Source: Zanthoxylum bungeanum (lineage: Eukaryota > Streptophyta > Magnoliopsida > Sapindales > Rutaceae). From it: a DNA stretch of 64,000 nt. The notes beneath the pieces are model-generated. The model made no database searches. It was given only the letters and a program-made list of their open reading frames with translations, and was not told the DNA's origin. Positions 37,202 to 47,135 of the stretch are shown piece by piece (the first letter of the stretch is position 1; each line of letters opens with the position of its first letter). Location: assembly GCA_019454045.1 (NCBI GenBank), contig SKCR01007819.1:124001-188000 (forward strand). The letters are read 5' to 3'. Position numbers and translations under genes: made by a program.

Positions 37202-37480
37202 ATGGGGGTGTTACGTATCGCCGTCCCCCCATACGCCTAACTAGAGCTAGGAGTGCAAATCCATGACTTTGGGGCGTTACGTATCGCCGTCCCCCAAAGC
37301 ATGCCACTATTGTCCCTGAAATTAGTGATCTTGGGATGTTACATATCACCGTCCCCCAAGTCACTGAACTAGAACTGGGGGTGAGGATCTATGCTACCCT
37401 CCAAGCCCTGAAACTAGGATCTAGCGGCATCTGTCATCCCTTGTCCTGAACTAAGATCTGGGGGCGTTACGTATCGACAC
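37202..37480 (-). repeat. Constant-loop hairpins in F right LTR
   Basis: Stems ATGGGGG/CCCCCAT (37202-37208/37226-37232), CTTTGGGG/CCCCAAAG (37267-37274/37292-37299), CTTGGG/CCCAAG (37330-37335/37355-37360) and CTGGGGG with a worn partner (near 37458) all enclose GTTACGTATCGCCG-like loops. The stems differ from one another but stay paired. Confidence 0.8.
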
Positions 37481-39485
37481 CCCCTATCCTCTACATGTGC
37501 ACATATGATGTCCGTCAATTCCATGTCTGTACAAGTTACATACTGAGGTGGGTTTTTCCCCCATGCCTCGAAAACATAAAACCATGCTTTTGAAAATATC
37601 TCTTTCTAAAATATTTCTCGAAACATGCTTAATTATGATATAATGCAAAACAAGGTTGGCTAACGCCCTAAACGAGGAAAATGTAAGTATGATATTTAAA
37701 ACAATCATAATGTAAAATTAATTTAAGAAAAAGTGTGTCCACTCACTGATTCGGAATTTTTCGGTGACGGCTTCCGATAGTTGCGGAACCGCATCTCTTA
37801 ATGATAATCTAGAATTAGCAAAATTTGTTAGTACCAAGGTTGCGAATTATATCATTACTTAACAAAATATATTCATTATTCATGATAACCCATCCTCGCA
37901 CTAATATTTTAGGGTGGTCTAACAATTTTTACTACGCTCGTTCGAGGATCTCACAAGCTACTTCGTAAAACTCCATATTATGCCCTCTTTCCAGAAACTT
38001 TCAGTGCACCAACACTGACTTTGAAAATTCGGTGTACTTAATCGGGTTGAATTTACGGCTGAAATTTTAATAGAATACTCGCTTACGTGTCTATTTTATG
38101 TTGACCATTATAGATTATGATTTAGATTCCTAGAACTCAAGTTATGGACTGAAGTTCAGAGGCTGTGCAACTGGAAAAACTGGGCACAGGGGCAGTAAAT
38201 AGCCCTACTTCAAAAATTCATTCCGGTCTTATCTTAAGTCCAAAAATTCTAAATTTGGGATATGTTACTATATTATATGTCTAGTCTATTCAGAAATTTA
38301 CGCTTCATCAATCGGAAATTAAAAACTGGACTTACAGGTAAATCTTTACAGTCTGTCCGGAAAGCATCCTAACCCAACACTATTACTTAACTTTCTCATT
38401 TCACCTTCTTATTCAATTCAACCAAACCAACGACCCTCAACAGAATTTGCAATATCAAAAGCACTCTTCATAACCTAAAAAACATGCTTAATTTCTAATT
38501 TAGTATGTAATTTTAGATTTTCAACTTAAACTAAAACAAACTCATTTATTCTAAATATCATGCAATCACAAAACAAACCCCCAACACATAATATATTTAT
38601 AGACCTCATCCAATACTAATACTATCACATATGTAATCCTCTAATCTTCAACATTTCTTAAAATCCATCTCACCCCATTAACCCAACACAAGCCATCATC
38701 AAGAATCATTACATCAACAAACATAATTTTTATAATGTTCATGCACATATAAGCCTCACGACATTGTTATATTTTCAAATCACTCTCAAAATGCATACTA
38801 CTAACTTCACCAATGCCAAATATGCAATTCTCTTTGCTAGGGTAAGGAAATGTGCAAATTGGGGCTTTTATAATTCAAGCTTAAAACTGAAATTAGAAGA
38901 AGGAAGAAAAGGGAATAGAGAGCTTACTTGTCATGTGATATGCTTGGAAACATCACCAATTACTCCAAAAGTGGCATAAAAGAAAGAAAATGGAATAGCT
39001 TCCTCCCTTCATGTTTTTGGCTTGGAAAGGGGATGAATGAATAGTGCTCTATTTATAGAGCAAGGGCTGATTTTTTGTTTGAAATTGAATGGTCTTCATT
39101 TTGCCACATCACACTATTCTAGCTTATTCCCGAATTTACTGTAGCAGTCCCGGCATTCACGGTTTTTGACCTGCTTCTGATTCGAATTTAGGAAAATATT
39201 CAATACAGAAGTTGGAGGTCTCGGTCTTAGCTTTCCGAAGATATAAAGGTCATAAAAATTGGAGATCGTATGAAAATGTTACGGCCTGAGTACTAAAGGC
39301 TATTGGAGATGGGACGCAAGCTAAGTTCCGCGTCGGAATTTCAATGAATTTACCGAATGTCCTAAATGTCATTTTATGAGCACATACTTACTCGCACATA
39401 ATTTATATCAAGTATTACGACTCAGAACCATAATAGTTATCAGTCTTTGGTAACGTATAAGTTACCGGGGTCGCCGGATGTTACA

Positions 39486-39764
39486 AAATGGACCTACGAT
39501 TCCGAGCTCCAATAATCTCAAAAAATCAATTAAGCTCTTAATTTGTATGTAGTGACTATATCGATGGACACCGATTTGTCTGTTGTAAGTTCGTTATTTT
39601 TGTGTTTACTTGCTGAGAAAACACTAAGGATAAGAAAATGGGAAGTTCTAGTTCTACTTCATACTTAAAGATACATGTTTAAAGTTTGCATCTTTACACA
39701 TTAACAACAAAAAGTTGGCATCTTTACTTCTAGCTTGCAGAACTTTTGAGTTGGGTTTGTTGAT
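39486..39764. other. Scrambled pieces of LTR C next to element F
   Basis: 39486-39542 repeats the LTR-C start found at 42980-43036. At 39543-39577 the sequence jumps to an inverted LTR-C piece (reverse complement of about 43126-43161). 39578-39764 matches nothing else I recognise in the window. Confidence 0.75.
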
Positions 39765-42732
39765 TGACCGGCGTAAACACACGCGTATAACGTATCGTTC
39801 AAGTAGTATAAAAATATCGATCCCATGAGGACTTAATTCCTACTGTTGTTATTAATTATTGAATCTATTTATTTACAGATATCTAATTGAGAGAGAAGAG
39901 AATGATTACTTGATTGATTTGATTGATTGTAGAATTGCTAAATAAATAAATAAATAAAAAGACAAAAGAAAATACTAAAGAAAATAACAAAAGACACAAA
40001 GATGTAGGGTTGTGAATCATTCTAATAGCATTTAAAAGATGAAGTGGTTATTTCATGTTTGTGTAATAAATCAGTTTACTAACCTGGAACACTAAATTAT
40101 ACAAAAGTCTATGTCGATGGTCAGACGCAAATACCCAGTTTAACCCAATTGAACCATATGTCTATGTCAACCAAATTATCTGGATTCATTAAGTTTAAGT
40201 TCCAATTATGGCTACCCCCGCCCGACAGGTATATGTCTATCCTGTAAGGAAATCTATTAAAGGGTTATCTATCCTCAAGGAAGATCGTGGGCTATTAAGT
40301 CTAAGACTGAAACCTAAAATCCATATGTCTAGTTCATTTTAGATTTACCACATCAATCTTATTGGTGATCAGACAACAAGAAGTATTAAGCTTAAGACTT
40401 AATAAGTAAACCTTTAAATTACCCAAACTATAAAATAACCTCTTATAAACCGGTGATATTAGAATTCATCACAACCCCAGATAACTAACACATAACTAGG
40501 GCTAATAAAAACTTAAAAGTAGAAGACATAAAGTAAAAGCTGAAAAGTAAAATAAAATAAAATGCTAAGGTAAAATGAATTACTTTTACTATTTACTATT
40601 TTAGATATCTCCCATAAAATAATATATAAACTTGTGATAATATTACCAACCGACCAATCTGGCGGTATCCTTTATTAGTCAGGTTTAAACCAGATTAAAA
40701 TGAATTACCAACCGACCAATCTGACGGTATCCTTTTAAGTCAATTTTTAAATAGTGAATATATTATTTTTAAGGGAGATTAATCTAAATAGTAACAGTAA
40801 AAGAATTACCTTTCACCATAGCTGGGGAAGTTACCTCCTCATGGTGAATAGTAAAAACTGTAAAAAGTAAAAAAAAAAAGTAAATTACTATATTAAAAAA
40901 ACTTAATTAAAATTATTTACAAAACTAAAAACTAAAAAAAAACTAAAAATTAAAAGAAACTAGAGAGAGAAACTCTCTCTTTACATCAAAGAGATGAGAG
41001 AGTGTGGTGCATCTAAAACTGAAATCTTGAGCTCAATTTATAGACGCAGATAGGCATCGGGCGTCGCGACGCTGAGGCCTTTGGCGTCGCTACGCCAGCT
41101 TCTGTCGACGTGGCATGCTCTGGTTCGTCGATTGCAGATTCTGGATAAGATGATAAGGTGACACGTGGCGAGGTTGTTGGAGACTCAATTATTGTGACAC
41201 GTGGCGGCTTCTGATTGGTCGGCTAGATTCTTATCCGCCACGTGTCAGATATGGATAAGATAGCCAATAATTGATGCTGACGTGGCGGTGACGTGGCGAC
41301 ATGTGGGAAAGGGACTGTCGGCACCGTAGGATTGCGACACGTGGCACTTCCTGATTGGCTGATGATGACATGGCGGTGACGTGGTAGTTTGACTTGGTCA
41401 ACGTGGTGATGTGGCTGATGATGTGGCAATGACATGGAGTGAAACGTGACACATGTGGCGATGATGACTGTCGGCACCGTAGGATGATGACACGTGGCAC
41501 GGCGCATTTTAGAAGATCGGCTGTGATGGTGACACGTGGCACGACACACGTTAGCAAAGTCAAACTTTTCTCAGATTCTGATTTGTGGACCTGGCGCACG
41601 TTAGCACTGTTCGGCGCATGTTAGGTGTCGCGACGCTGAATGTCTTGGCATCGCGACGCGGGAAATTACCAAAATGCCCTTTTCGTCCAATTTTCACTGT
41701 TTTGGCCCAAATCACCTCTAAAATGTCCTGAAACTTTTTTTATCTACAAAATAACACAAAACACATCAAAATATTCACAAAACTCAAGAAAATATACAAA
41801 ATATTAGGTTAAATGAGTGGGTATTAGTGATAGATTTACCACTCATCATACCCCCAAACCTAATATTTTGCTAGTCCTCGAGCAAAACATAAAATAAAAT
41901 AACATAAACATCTTTAAAATAAAATTTAACTAAGCCACTTTCGTAGGGATTACGGTTGCATTTAGCGTATACAACAAGCCTTTAAACCCCTAGGTGTCCC
42001 TATTGGACGAGTTGTAGTCTCGTGAGGGTTTACAGCAATGCTACCCACAAACATTTTATAAAAGTAAAAAGGTAGTGAAACTAATGCACACAAAAGCAAA
42101 AAGACAAGAGAAAAGAGAATAAAGAAGTTAGTAACTAATCAGGTGAAACTTCTACTCCAAGTTACTAGTTGTTTTGTTTCTTTCTAAATTACAGAATAAG
42201 TAAATTCTCCGATTATTTTTACCATTCTTCATATACACAGCCAACAAGATATTAATCAACTCATTTTTGCCCACAACAGTCATAAGTGCAGTTGATAAGA
42301 GAGTAATATTTTTGTCATAAAGTTCTATCAGATTTCACACCTTTTGGTAGCAATGGAATAATTTTTCTGAGTTTTCTGATTTTTTCTTTGATTTTTTCTC
42401 TATTTTTTTTTATTTATATACAATATCTTCCATCTATGTAACGAGTGTTAGGTCGGTGGCTCCCAAACCAGTTGGCTTTAGGGCATCAGGTGTTAAGACA
42501 CCCCTATGGACTTAATTACTCATACTTCAGATATATATATTTTTGCAGCGTCTTTGATCCATGTAGCGAGCTTTGGGCCAGTGACAACCAAACCAGTTGG
42601 TTTTAGGGCACTAGATGTTAAAACACCCTTACAGACTTAATAACTCGTATTTCAGATTTTTTTTTTACTCCACTGCTTTTTGAGATGCTTCCTCCAATTA
42701 AACTAGAGCACTGAATATTACAAACTTTTCAA
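39765..42732 (-). mobile_element. Partial gypsy element E: 3' LTR plus adjoining interior
   Basis: LTR 39765-41848 (TGACCGGC...CACTCATCA) is followed by interior sequence that matches 48832 onward. On the minus strand the interior ends with GCTCGAGGACTAGC and the polypurine-like GGTTTGGGGGTA just before the LTR. The interior has no coding domain here (repeated lines around ATCCATGTAGCGAGC near 42430 and 42560) and breaks into F LTR at about 42733. The frames at 41223-41624 arise from the repeated ACACGTGGC words. Confidence 0.85.
41162..41538 (-). promoter_or_regulatory. Cluster of six CACGTG motifs in LTR E
   Basis: CACGTG at 41162, 41198, 41239, 41338, 41491 and 41533, mostly as ACACGTGGC, the core of ABA-responsive elements and G-boxes. 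Related GACGTGG words lie between. The density suggests a responsive enhancer, or may simply reflect decayed tandem repeats. Confidence 0.6.
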
Positions 42733-42979
42733 TTATATAAAGTTCATAAACATCGGAAATCTTATGAAAATGTTACGGCTCGATTACTAAAGGCTGTCGG
42801 AGATGGGACACAAGCTAAGTTCCGCGTCGGAATTTCAAGGAATTTACCGAATATCCTAAATGTCATTTTATGAGCACGTACTTGCTCGAACATAATTTAT
42901 ATCAAGTATTATGACTCTGAACCATAATAGTCATCAGTCTTTGGTAACGTATAAGTTACCGGGGTCGCCGGATGTTACA
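42733..42979 (-). mobile_element. LTR F fragment
   Basis: It matches the ends of both F LTRs (about 36085-36332 and 39240-39485), including GTATAAGTTACCGGGGTCGC. It is followed by AAATGGACCTACG, the same junction to LTR C as at 39485/39486, so this junction exists twice. Confidence 0.87.
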
Positions 42980-43988
42980 AAATGGACCTACGGTTCCGAG
43001 CTCCAATAATCTCGAAAAATTAATTAAGCTCTTAATTAAAAATTCCAAATTATTAACTCCGGGTTATTCCATTAGAAACCCGAGTTGCACTCTCGTTGCC
43101 GCAGATGATATATTAAGCTGAACCAAATCGGTGTCTATCGGTATAGTCACTACATACGAATTGACCATTCACGAGTATCTCGTAATTAGAGTCGGGTCAT
43201 AATGTCTGTTATACCCCTCTAATTATTTATACATTAAGTGCCATTGATTCTTTAATGAACGATTTATTCATAATCATTATGAATTTTAATCTTTATATTC
43301 GTAATAGAAAGACTTGAGTGCTCAAACCGTTCAAGTATTGAATCATCCCTTAAGGAAGATACTCCTCTACTTCTCGCAAGAAGGAGTGAACTCCATATCT
43401 ATGTAAAACTTCTCAGCTACACAACAGACCATGCCCCTAAAGTTCGTAGCTAAACGCCGGGACTGCTACACCAACCTAACCTTTGTAAATCAAAGGACAT
43501 AGCCTGTCATGCAGGAGTTCGTAGTACACTCAGGATTAAGATCAATCCATATATGGCCATCCAGTAGATTGAAATAACTTTCTTTGTTTAACTGATGTTA
43601 TAAGAATGTCATTTCCATATGGGTCCAGTCTTATATGATCACATCATACAAAGTGTCTCCACTCTAATATCTCTAAATGGACAATCCCGGAATAAGGTCG
43701 CCATACAAATATAGAATGGACCGCAGTTATAGATAAATCATAAACAAAGTACCCGCTTTGTTTGCTCTATGTGGACATTTTAAGATTACTAACTTCAGAC
43801 TTAAATTCTCTTGTGTATGACACTCATACACTAAGTCTGAAGGCACATAAGTAATCTATGGTATTATAGATAATTTATAATATGCGAAAATTAAACAAAC
43901 ACTTTGATAAATGAATAATGTATCATTTTATTTCAAAACATATAAAATCGTTTACATTACATGCAGCTCTAGAGCATACATCCCAACA
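42980..43988 (-). repeat. 5' LTR of element C, upstream portion
   Basis: It matches 25756-26769. The minus strand starts TGTTGGGATGTATGCTC at 43988, directly next to the target duplication TCTAG. Confidence 0.9.
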
Positions 43989-43993
43989 TCTAG
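43989..43993. other. Target duplication of element C, right
   Basis: TCTAG, partner of TCCAG at 25418-25422. A3 pol continues directly afterwards. Confidence 0.85.
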
Positions 43994-45590
43994 ACCTCAT
44001 AAACGCTTGTATTTGATACAAGAAAAGAGTCTCGATGTTCTCTTAGTTGAAGAGACTGACCCTTTTACCTATGGAGAATCGATGTTGGACATCGACTCCG
44101 TGAAGTGGCAAGACCCCATGAAATCCGAGATGGACGCAATGTATGAGAATCAAGTTTGGAACATGGTTTCGCTTCCCTAAGGAATTGTTCCTATCGGTTG
44201 TAAATAGATTTACAAGATGAAGCGCGGGCCCGATGGAAAGGTCGAAACCTTTAAGGCCCGACTAGTAGCTAAAGGTTACTCGCAGCGACCTGGTGTCGAC
44301 TACGATGAAACTTTTTCGCCAGTTATAATTCTAAAGTCTATAAGGATTTTGTTGTCTATTGTCGCTTACCATGATTACGAGATTTGGCAAATGGATGTCA
44401 AAATGGATTTCTTGATGAAGAAATCTATATGGAATAGCCGGAGGGTTTTGCATCCAGCGAGAACTCGGGCATGGTATGCAAGCTGAAGAAGTCCATTTAT
44501 GGACTTAAACAAGCTTCACGAAGTTGGAATCTTCGATTCGATGAGATAATCAAATTTTCTGGTTTTCTCAAGAATTCAGAAGAATCATGTATGTATAAGA
44601 AGGCCAGTGGGAGTATGGTGGTATTTTTAATTCTCTATGTTGACGACATCCTTATCATTGGGAATGATATGGATTATGCAAGGCGTCAAAGCTTACCTCT
44701 GTAAGAATTTCTCCATGAAGGACCTGGGTGAAGCTTTTTATGTCTTAGGCATAAAACTCTATAGAGATAGAGAAAACAAGCTTATTGGGTTATCCCAATC
44801 AACGTACATAAATAAGATCTTAGAATGGTATAACTTTGGTAACTGTAAGACAGCAAACATACTGTTCAGACATGGCTTACATCTTTCGGAGAAGATGTGT
44901 TCACAAACAAAAGATGAGAAGTTTAGAATGTCTAATCAGCCTTATGCTTCGTGTTTGGGCAGCATCATGTATGTCATGTTATAACTAGGCTTGATATCAG
45001 CTTCGTAGTCAGTGTGACTAGCAGGTATCAATCCAATCTAGGAAATGACCATTGGATGTCCATTAAACATATCCTCAAGTATCTTAAAGGTAATAAGGAT
45101 AAGTTTATTATTTATAGAGGAATCGAACTGCAAGTTAATGGGTATACGGATTCTGATTTCCAATCGAATCCTGATGATAGAAAGTCTACATCAGGATTCG
45201 TGTTTACCCTTAACAGATGTGCAATTTGTTGGAAAAGTTCCAAACAGGGGACGACAGCTGATTCCACCACAGAGATGGAATATATTGCTGCTTCTGAAGC
45301 TGCAAAGGAAGCTGTATGGGTTAGGAACTTTATCACATAATTGGGAGTAGTCCCAAGTATCGAGAATCTGATTCTGTTATACTGTGATAATATTGGATCC
45401 ATTGCGCAAGCAAAAGAACCAAGGGCGCATCAGAAGTCGAAGCATGTGGAATGAAAGTATCACATCATTCGAGAGATTTTGTCGTGAGAGGACATTGTCG
45501 TGTGCAAGATACCGAGTGAAGACCTACTTACCAAGGCTATACCTCCGAAGTAATTTGATAAACATGTGGAGTCGATGGGTATTAGATACA
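43994..45590 (+). pseudogene. A3 pol, second half (RT and RNase H), broken
   Basis: This continues the pol that stops at 25417. Reverse transcriptase starts at about 44100 (VKWQDPMKSEMDAMYENQVW). It has [21 protein letters not shown] near 44260-44325, the intact YVDD catalytic motif at 44636-44647, and LGSIMY near 44956. RNase H follows (TDSDFQSNPDD, TTADSTTEMEYIAASEAAKEAVW near 45250-45320, and a DNIGSIAQAKEPR-type stretch near 45385). Stops at 44178, 44205 and 45338, a deletion near 44400 and frameshifts near 44680, 44985 and 45450 inactivate it. The last recognisable residues (HVESMGIRYN) lie just before the polypurine tract. It would copy the element RNA and degrade the template. Confidence 0.92.
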
Positions 45591-45610
45591 ATCGATATTG
45601 GCACTAGAGC

Positions 45611-45623
45611 AAATGGGAGATTT
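45611..45623 (+). other. Polypurine tract of A3
   Basis: AAATGGGAGATTT immediately precedes the 3' LTR start TGTTAGGGG. Confidence 0.85.
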
Positions 45624-46762
45624 TGTTAGGGGTTGTGCTCTAAGCGCCAATTTTATTATGTATTTCCTTGTAAATAGTAATGTAACTTTTTATTATTTAT
45701 AAAATAAATAGTTTCTATTATATAACATCCTCTTTTATATGATAAAGACGTAACAGACCTTAGAATGATTAGTTATGATACAGTTGCAAAAGCGTCGCAA
45801 CTGACATTGAGTTGTATCATGACGTTGTCATTCTTAGACAGTTCCTGGTCAAGGTTTACATTACTTTGTCAGTAAAGTAAACCCGTTGAGACTGGTACAT
45901 GTTGTATACTGGAATATTAGATTCCAATGGTTTCTCAATGAACCATCATTCTTGGAGACTCATATAGACGTGTAGGTATTTTATAGCGGATAAACATTGA
46001 ACGACTCATCGAATACTCTTAATGGATGGTACACCAACATCAATAAGAATCTTCTCGGGTTTAGTGGCATAAGTGATTCTTCAACTTGAGATACCACTGT
46101 GAGCACATGAGACATCTTCCACACTTAGATGGTAGTCACGTCACCGACCTATTAAGGTCAGACCTCCGCATGTTCGTTGGGTGTCGACGGATCCTCAGGG
46201 TGTCTTGTGTGTGTCAAGATAGGATCCGTCAGTTCTGTGTACATAGCATAAGTAGTCCATATATGATTAACAATCAGATAAAAAGCATGAGCCTGTGGTA
46301 CACTTAAGAAGTGAGTTCTAAGTGTTTTTTTAGAGATTGCTAATAGACACGTCGACAGGATTATCCTTATAGAGATTTTACGTTTACATCTATATCTCTG
46401 GGATATATCCGGATACCTGTGACAGAGGAATTAAACATATGCCATGACCTCGACCTATATGATTCAGCGAGTTTATATGTGGTCGTCATAATTTACGGGT
46501 GGGTGAATTATGAACACGAAATTGGATTTTATGACGGATATGCCTGAATCTAGAGAGTCACACCTATGAATTATACTCGTAGAGCATTAGGGCAACTTTT
46601 ATTAATAATACTGATTATTTATAAGTCGTTTAAAGGTTAAATGAAAAATACATGCAAATGGACTTAATTGTCATTTCCTAATTAATGTGTATTTGTATTT
46701 AATGAATATTTTTATTAAATACACATTAATTAAATGTCAAATTATTATATTTGACATATATC

Positions 46763-46803
<41 letters not shown>

Positions 46804-47135
46804 TTTAAAGTAAATATAATACATATATTTAAAAAATTATTTAATTATTTAATTTTTAAATAATTAAAGTAATTAAAATATAAATATCTTAAGTTATGAT
46901 TACTTTAGGAAATGAATTTAGTTGATTAATTTGACTTGTTGTAAATCATTAAATGTTATAATGATCAAATACACAAGTGGATTAACTTGAATTAATTGAA
47001 ACAAAAAATACATAGATATTTATTTTTTAATCCTAAAATTCGGCCAAGGCTATTTTTGGAGAGTATAAATTGTTTTGTTTATTTTTCATTCATTTAGGTT
47101 AAGCCACCAAATAATTACAAAAGAAAGTTGAGAGA
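45624..47135 (+). repeat. 3' LTR of A3, truncated
   Basis: It starts TGTTAGGGGTTGTGCTC and follows the A LTR to GTTGAGAGA, where an E LTR begins. The last 0.9 kb is not found on the far side of the E element, so it was deleted. A TATA-like TATAAAT is at 47064. Confidence 0.88.
46768..46798. repeat. (AT)n microsatellite
   Basis: About 31 bp of alternating AT in the A3 3' LTR, absent from the other A LTRs. Similar tracts are at 47319-47339 and 49827-49848. Confidence 0.95.

Larger units (their letters stand above)
33344..39485 (-). mobile_element. Element F: two 3-kb LTRs around a 171-bp interior
   Basis: The LTRs at 33344-36332 (2989 bp) and 36504-39485 (2982 bp) are direct repeats starting TGTAACATCC and ending GGATGTTACA on the plus strand. 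Between them lie only a primer site and a polypurine tract, placed as expected for a minus-strand element. The TGTAACA ends and iMet-type primer site suggest a chromovirus (Tekay/Del-like) origin, but no coding domain remains. It must use proteins from another element. No matching flanking duplication is seen (TTATA against AAATG), and about 180 bp of the C LTR target is missing, so the site was rearranged after or during insertion. The frames at 34109, 35642, 35962, 37170, 37484 and 38764 are LTR sequence, not genes. Confidence 0.9.
25423..43988 (-). mobile_element. Copia-type LTR retrotransposon C inserted in A3 pol
   Basis: On the minus strand: 5' LTR (43988 down to 32418, heavily invaded), primer site, a leader of about 1.6 kb, gag-pol (30791 to 26782), polypurine tract (26781-26770), 3' LTR (26769 to 25423). 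LTR ends are TGTTGGGATGTATG...TACA. The 5-bp flanking duplication and continuous A3 pol on both sides prove an insertion. The coding part differs clearly from family A (protease WIVDSGATNHVC), so C is a separate copia lineage. Confidence 0.92.
17612..47135 (+). mobile_element. Copia-type LTR retrotransposon A3, split by nested insertions
   Basis: Parts: 5' LTR 17612-22434 (with solo LTR D), primer site 22438-22449, leader with hairpins, gag and first half of pol 23183-25417, insertion of element C (25423-43988), second half of pol 43994-45590, polypurine tract, truncated 3' LTR 45624-47135. Its own sequence would total about 8 kb. It was inserted in gag of A2, an element of the same family. 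The 3' LTR is cut off by an E element, so the target duplication is lost. Confidence 0.9.

Noticed and set aside
41223..41624. Frames of 108 and 122 codons on the minus strand
   Set aside because: Both overlap in different frames on repeated CACGTGTCA/ACACGTGGC words of LTR E; a His/Ser/Thr-rich peptide with no domain.
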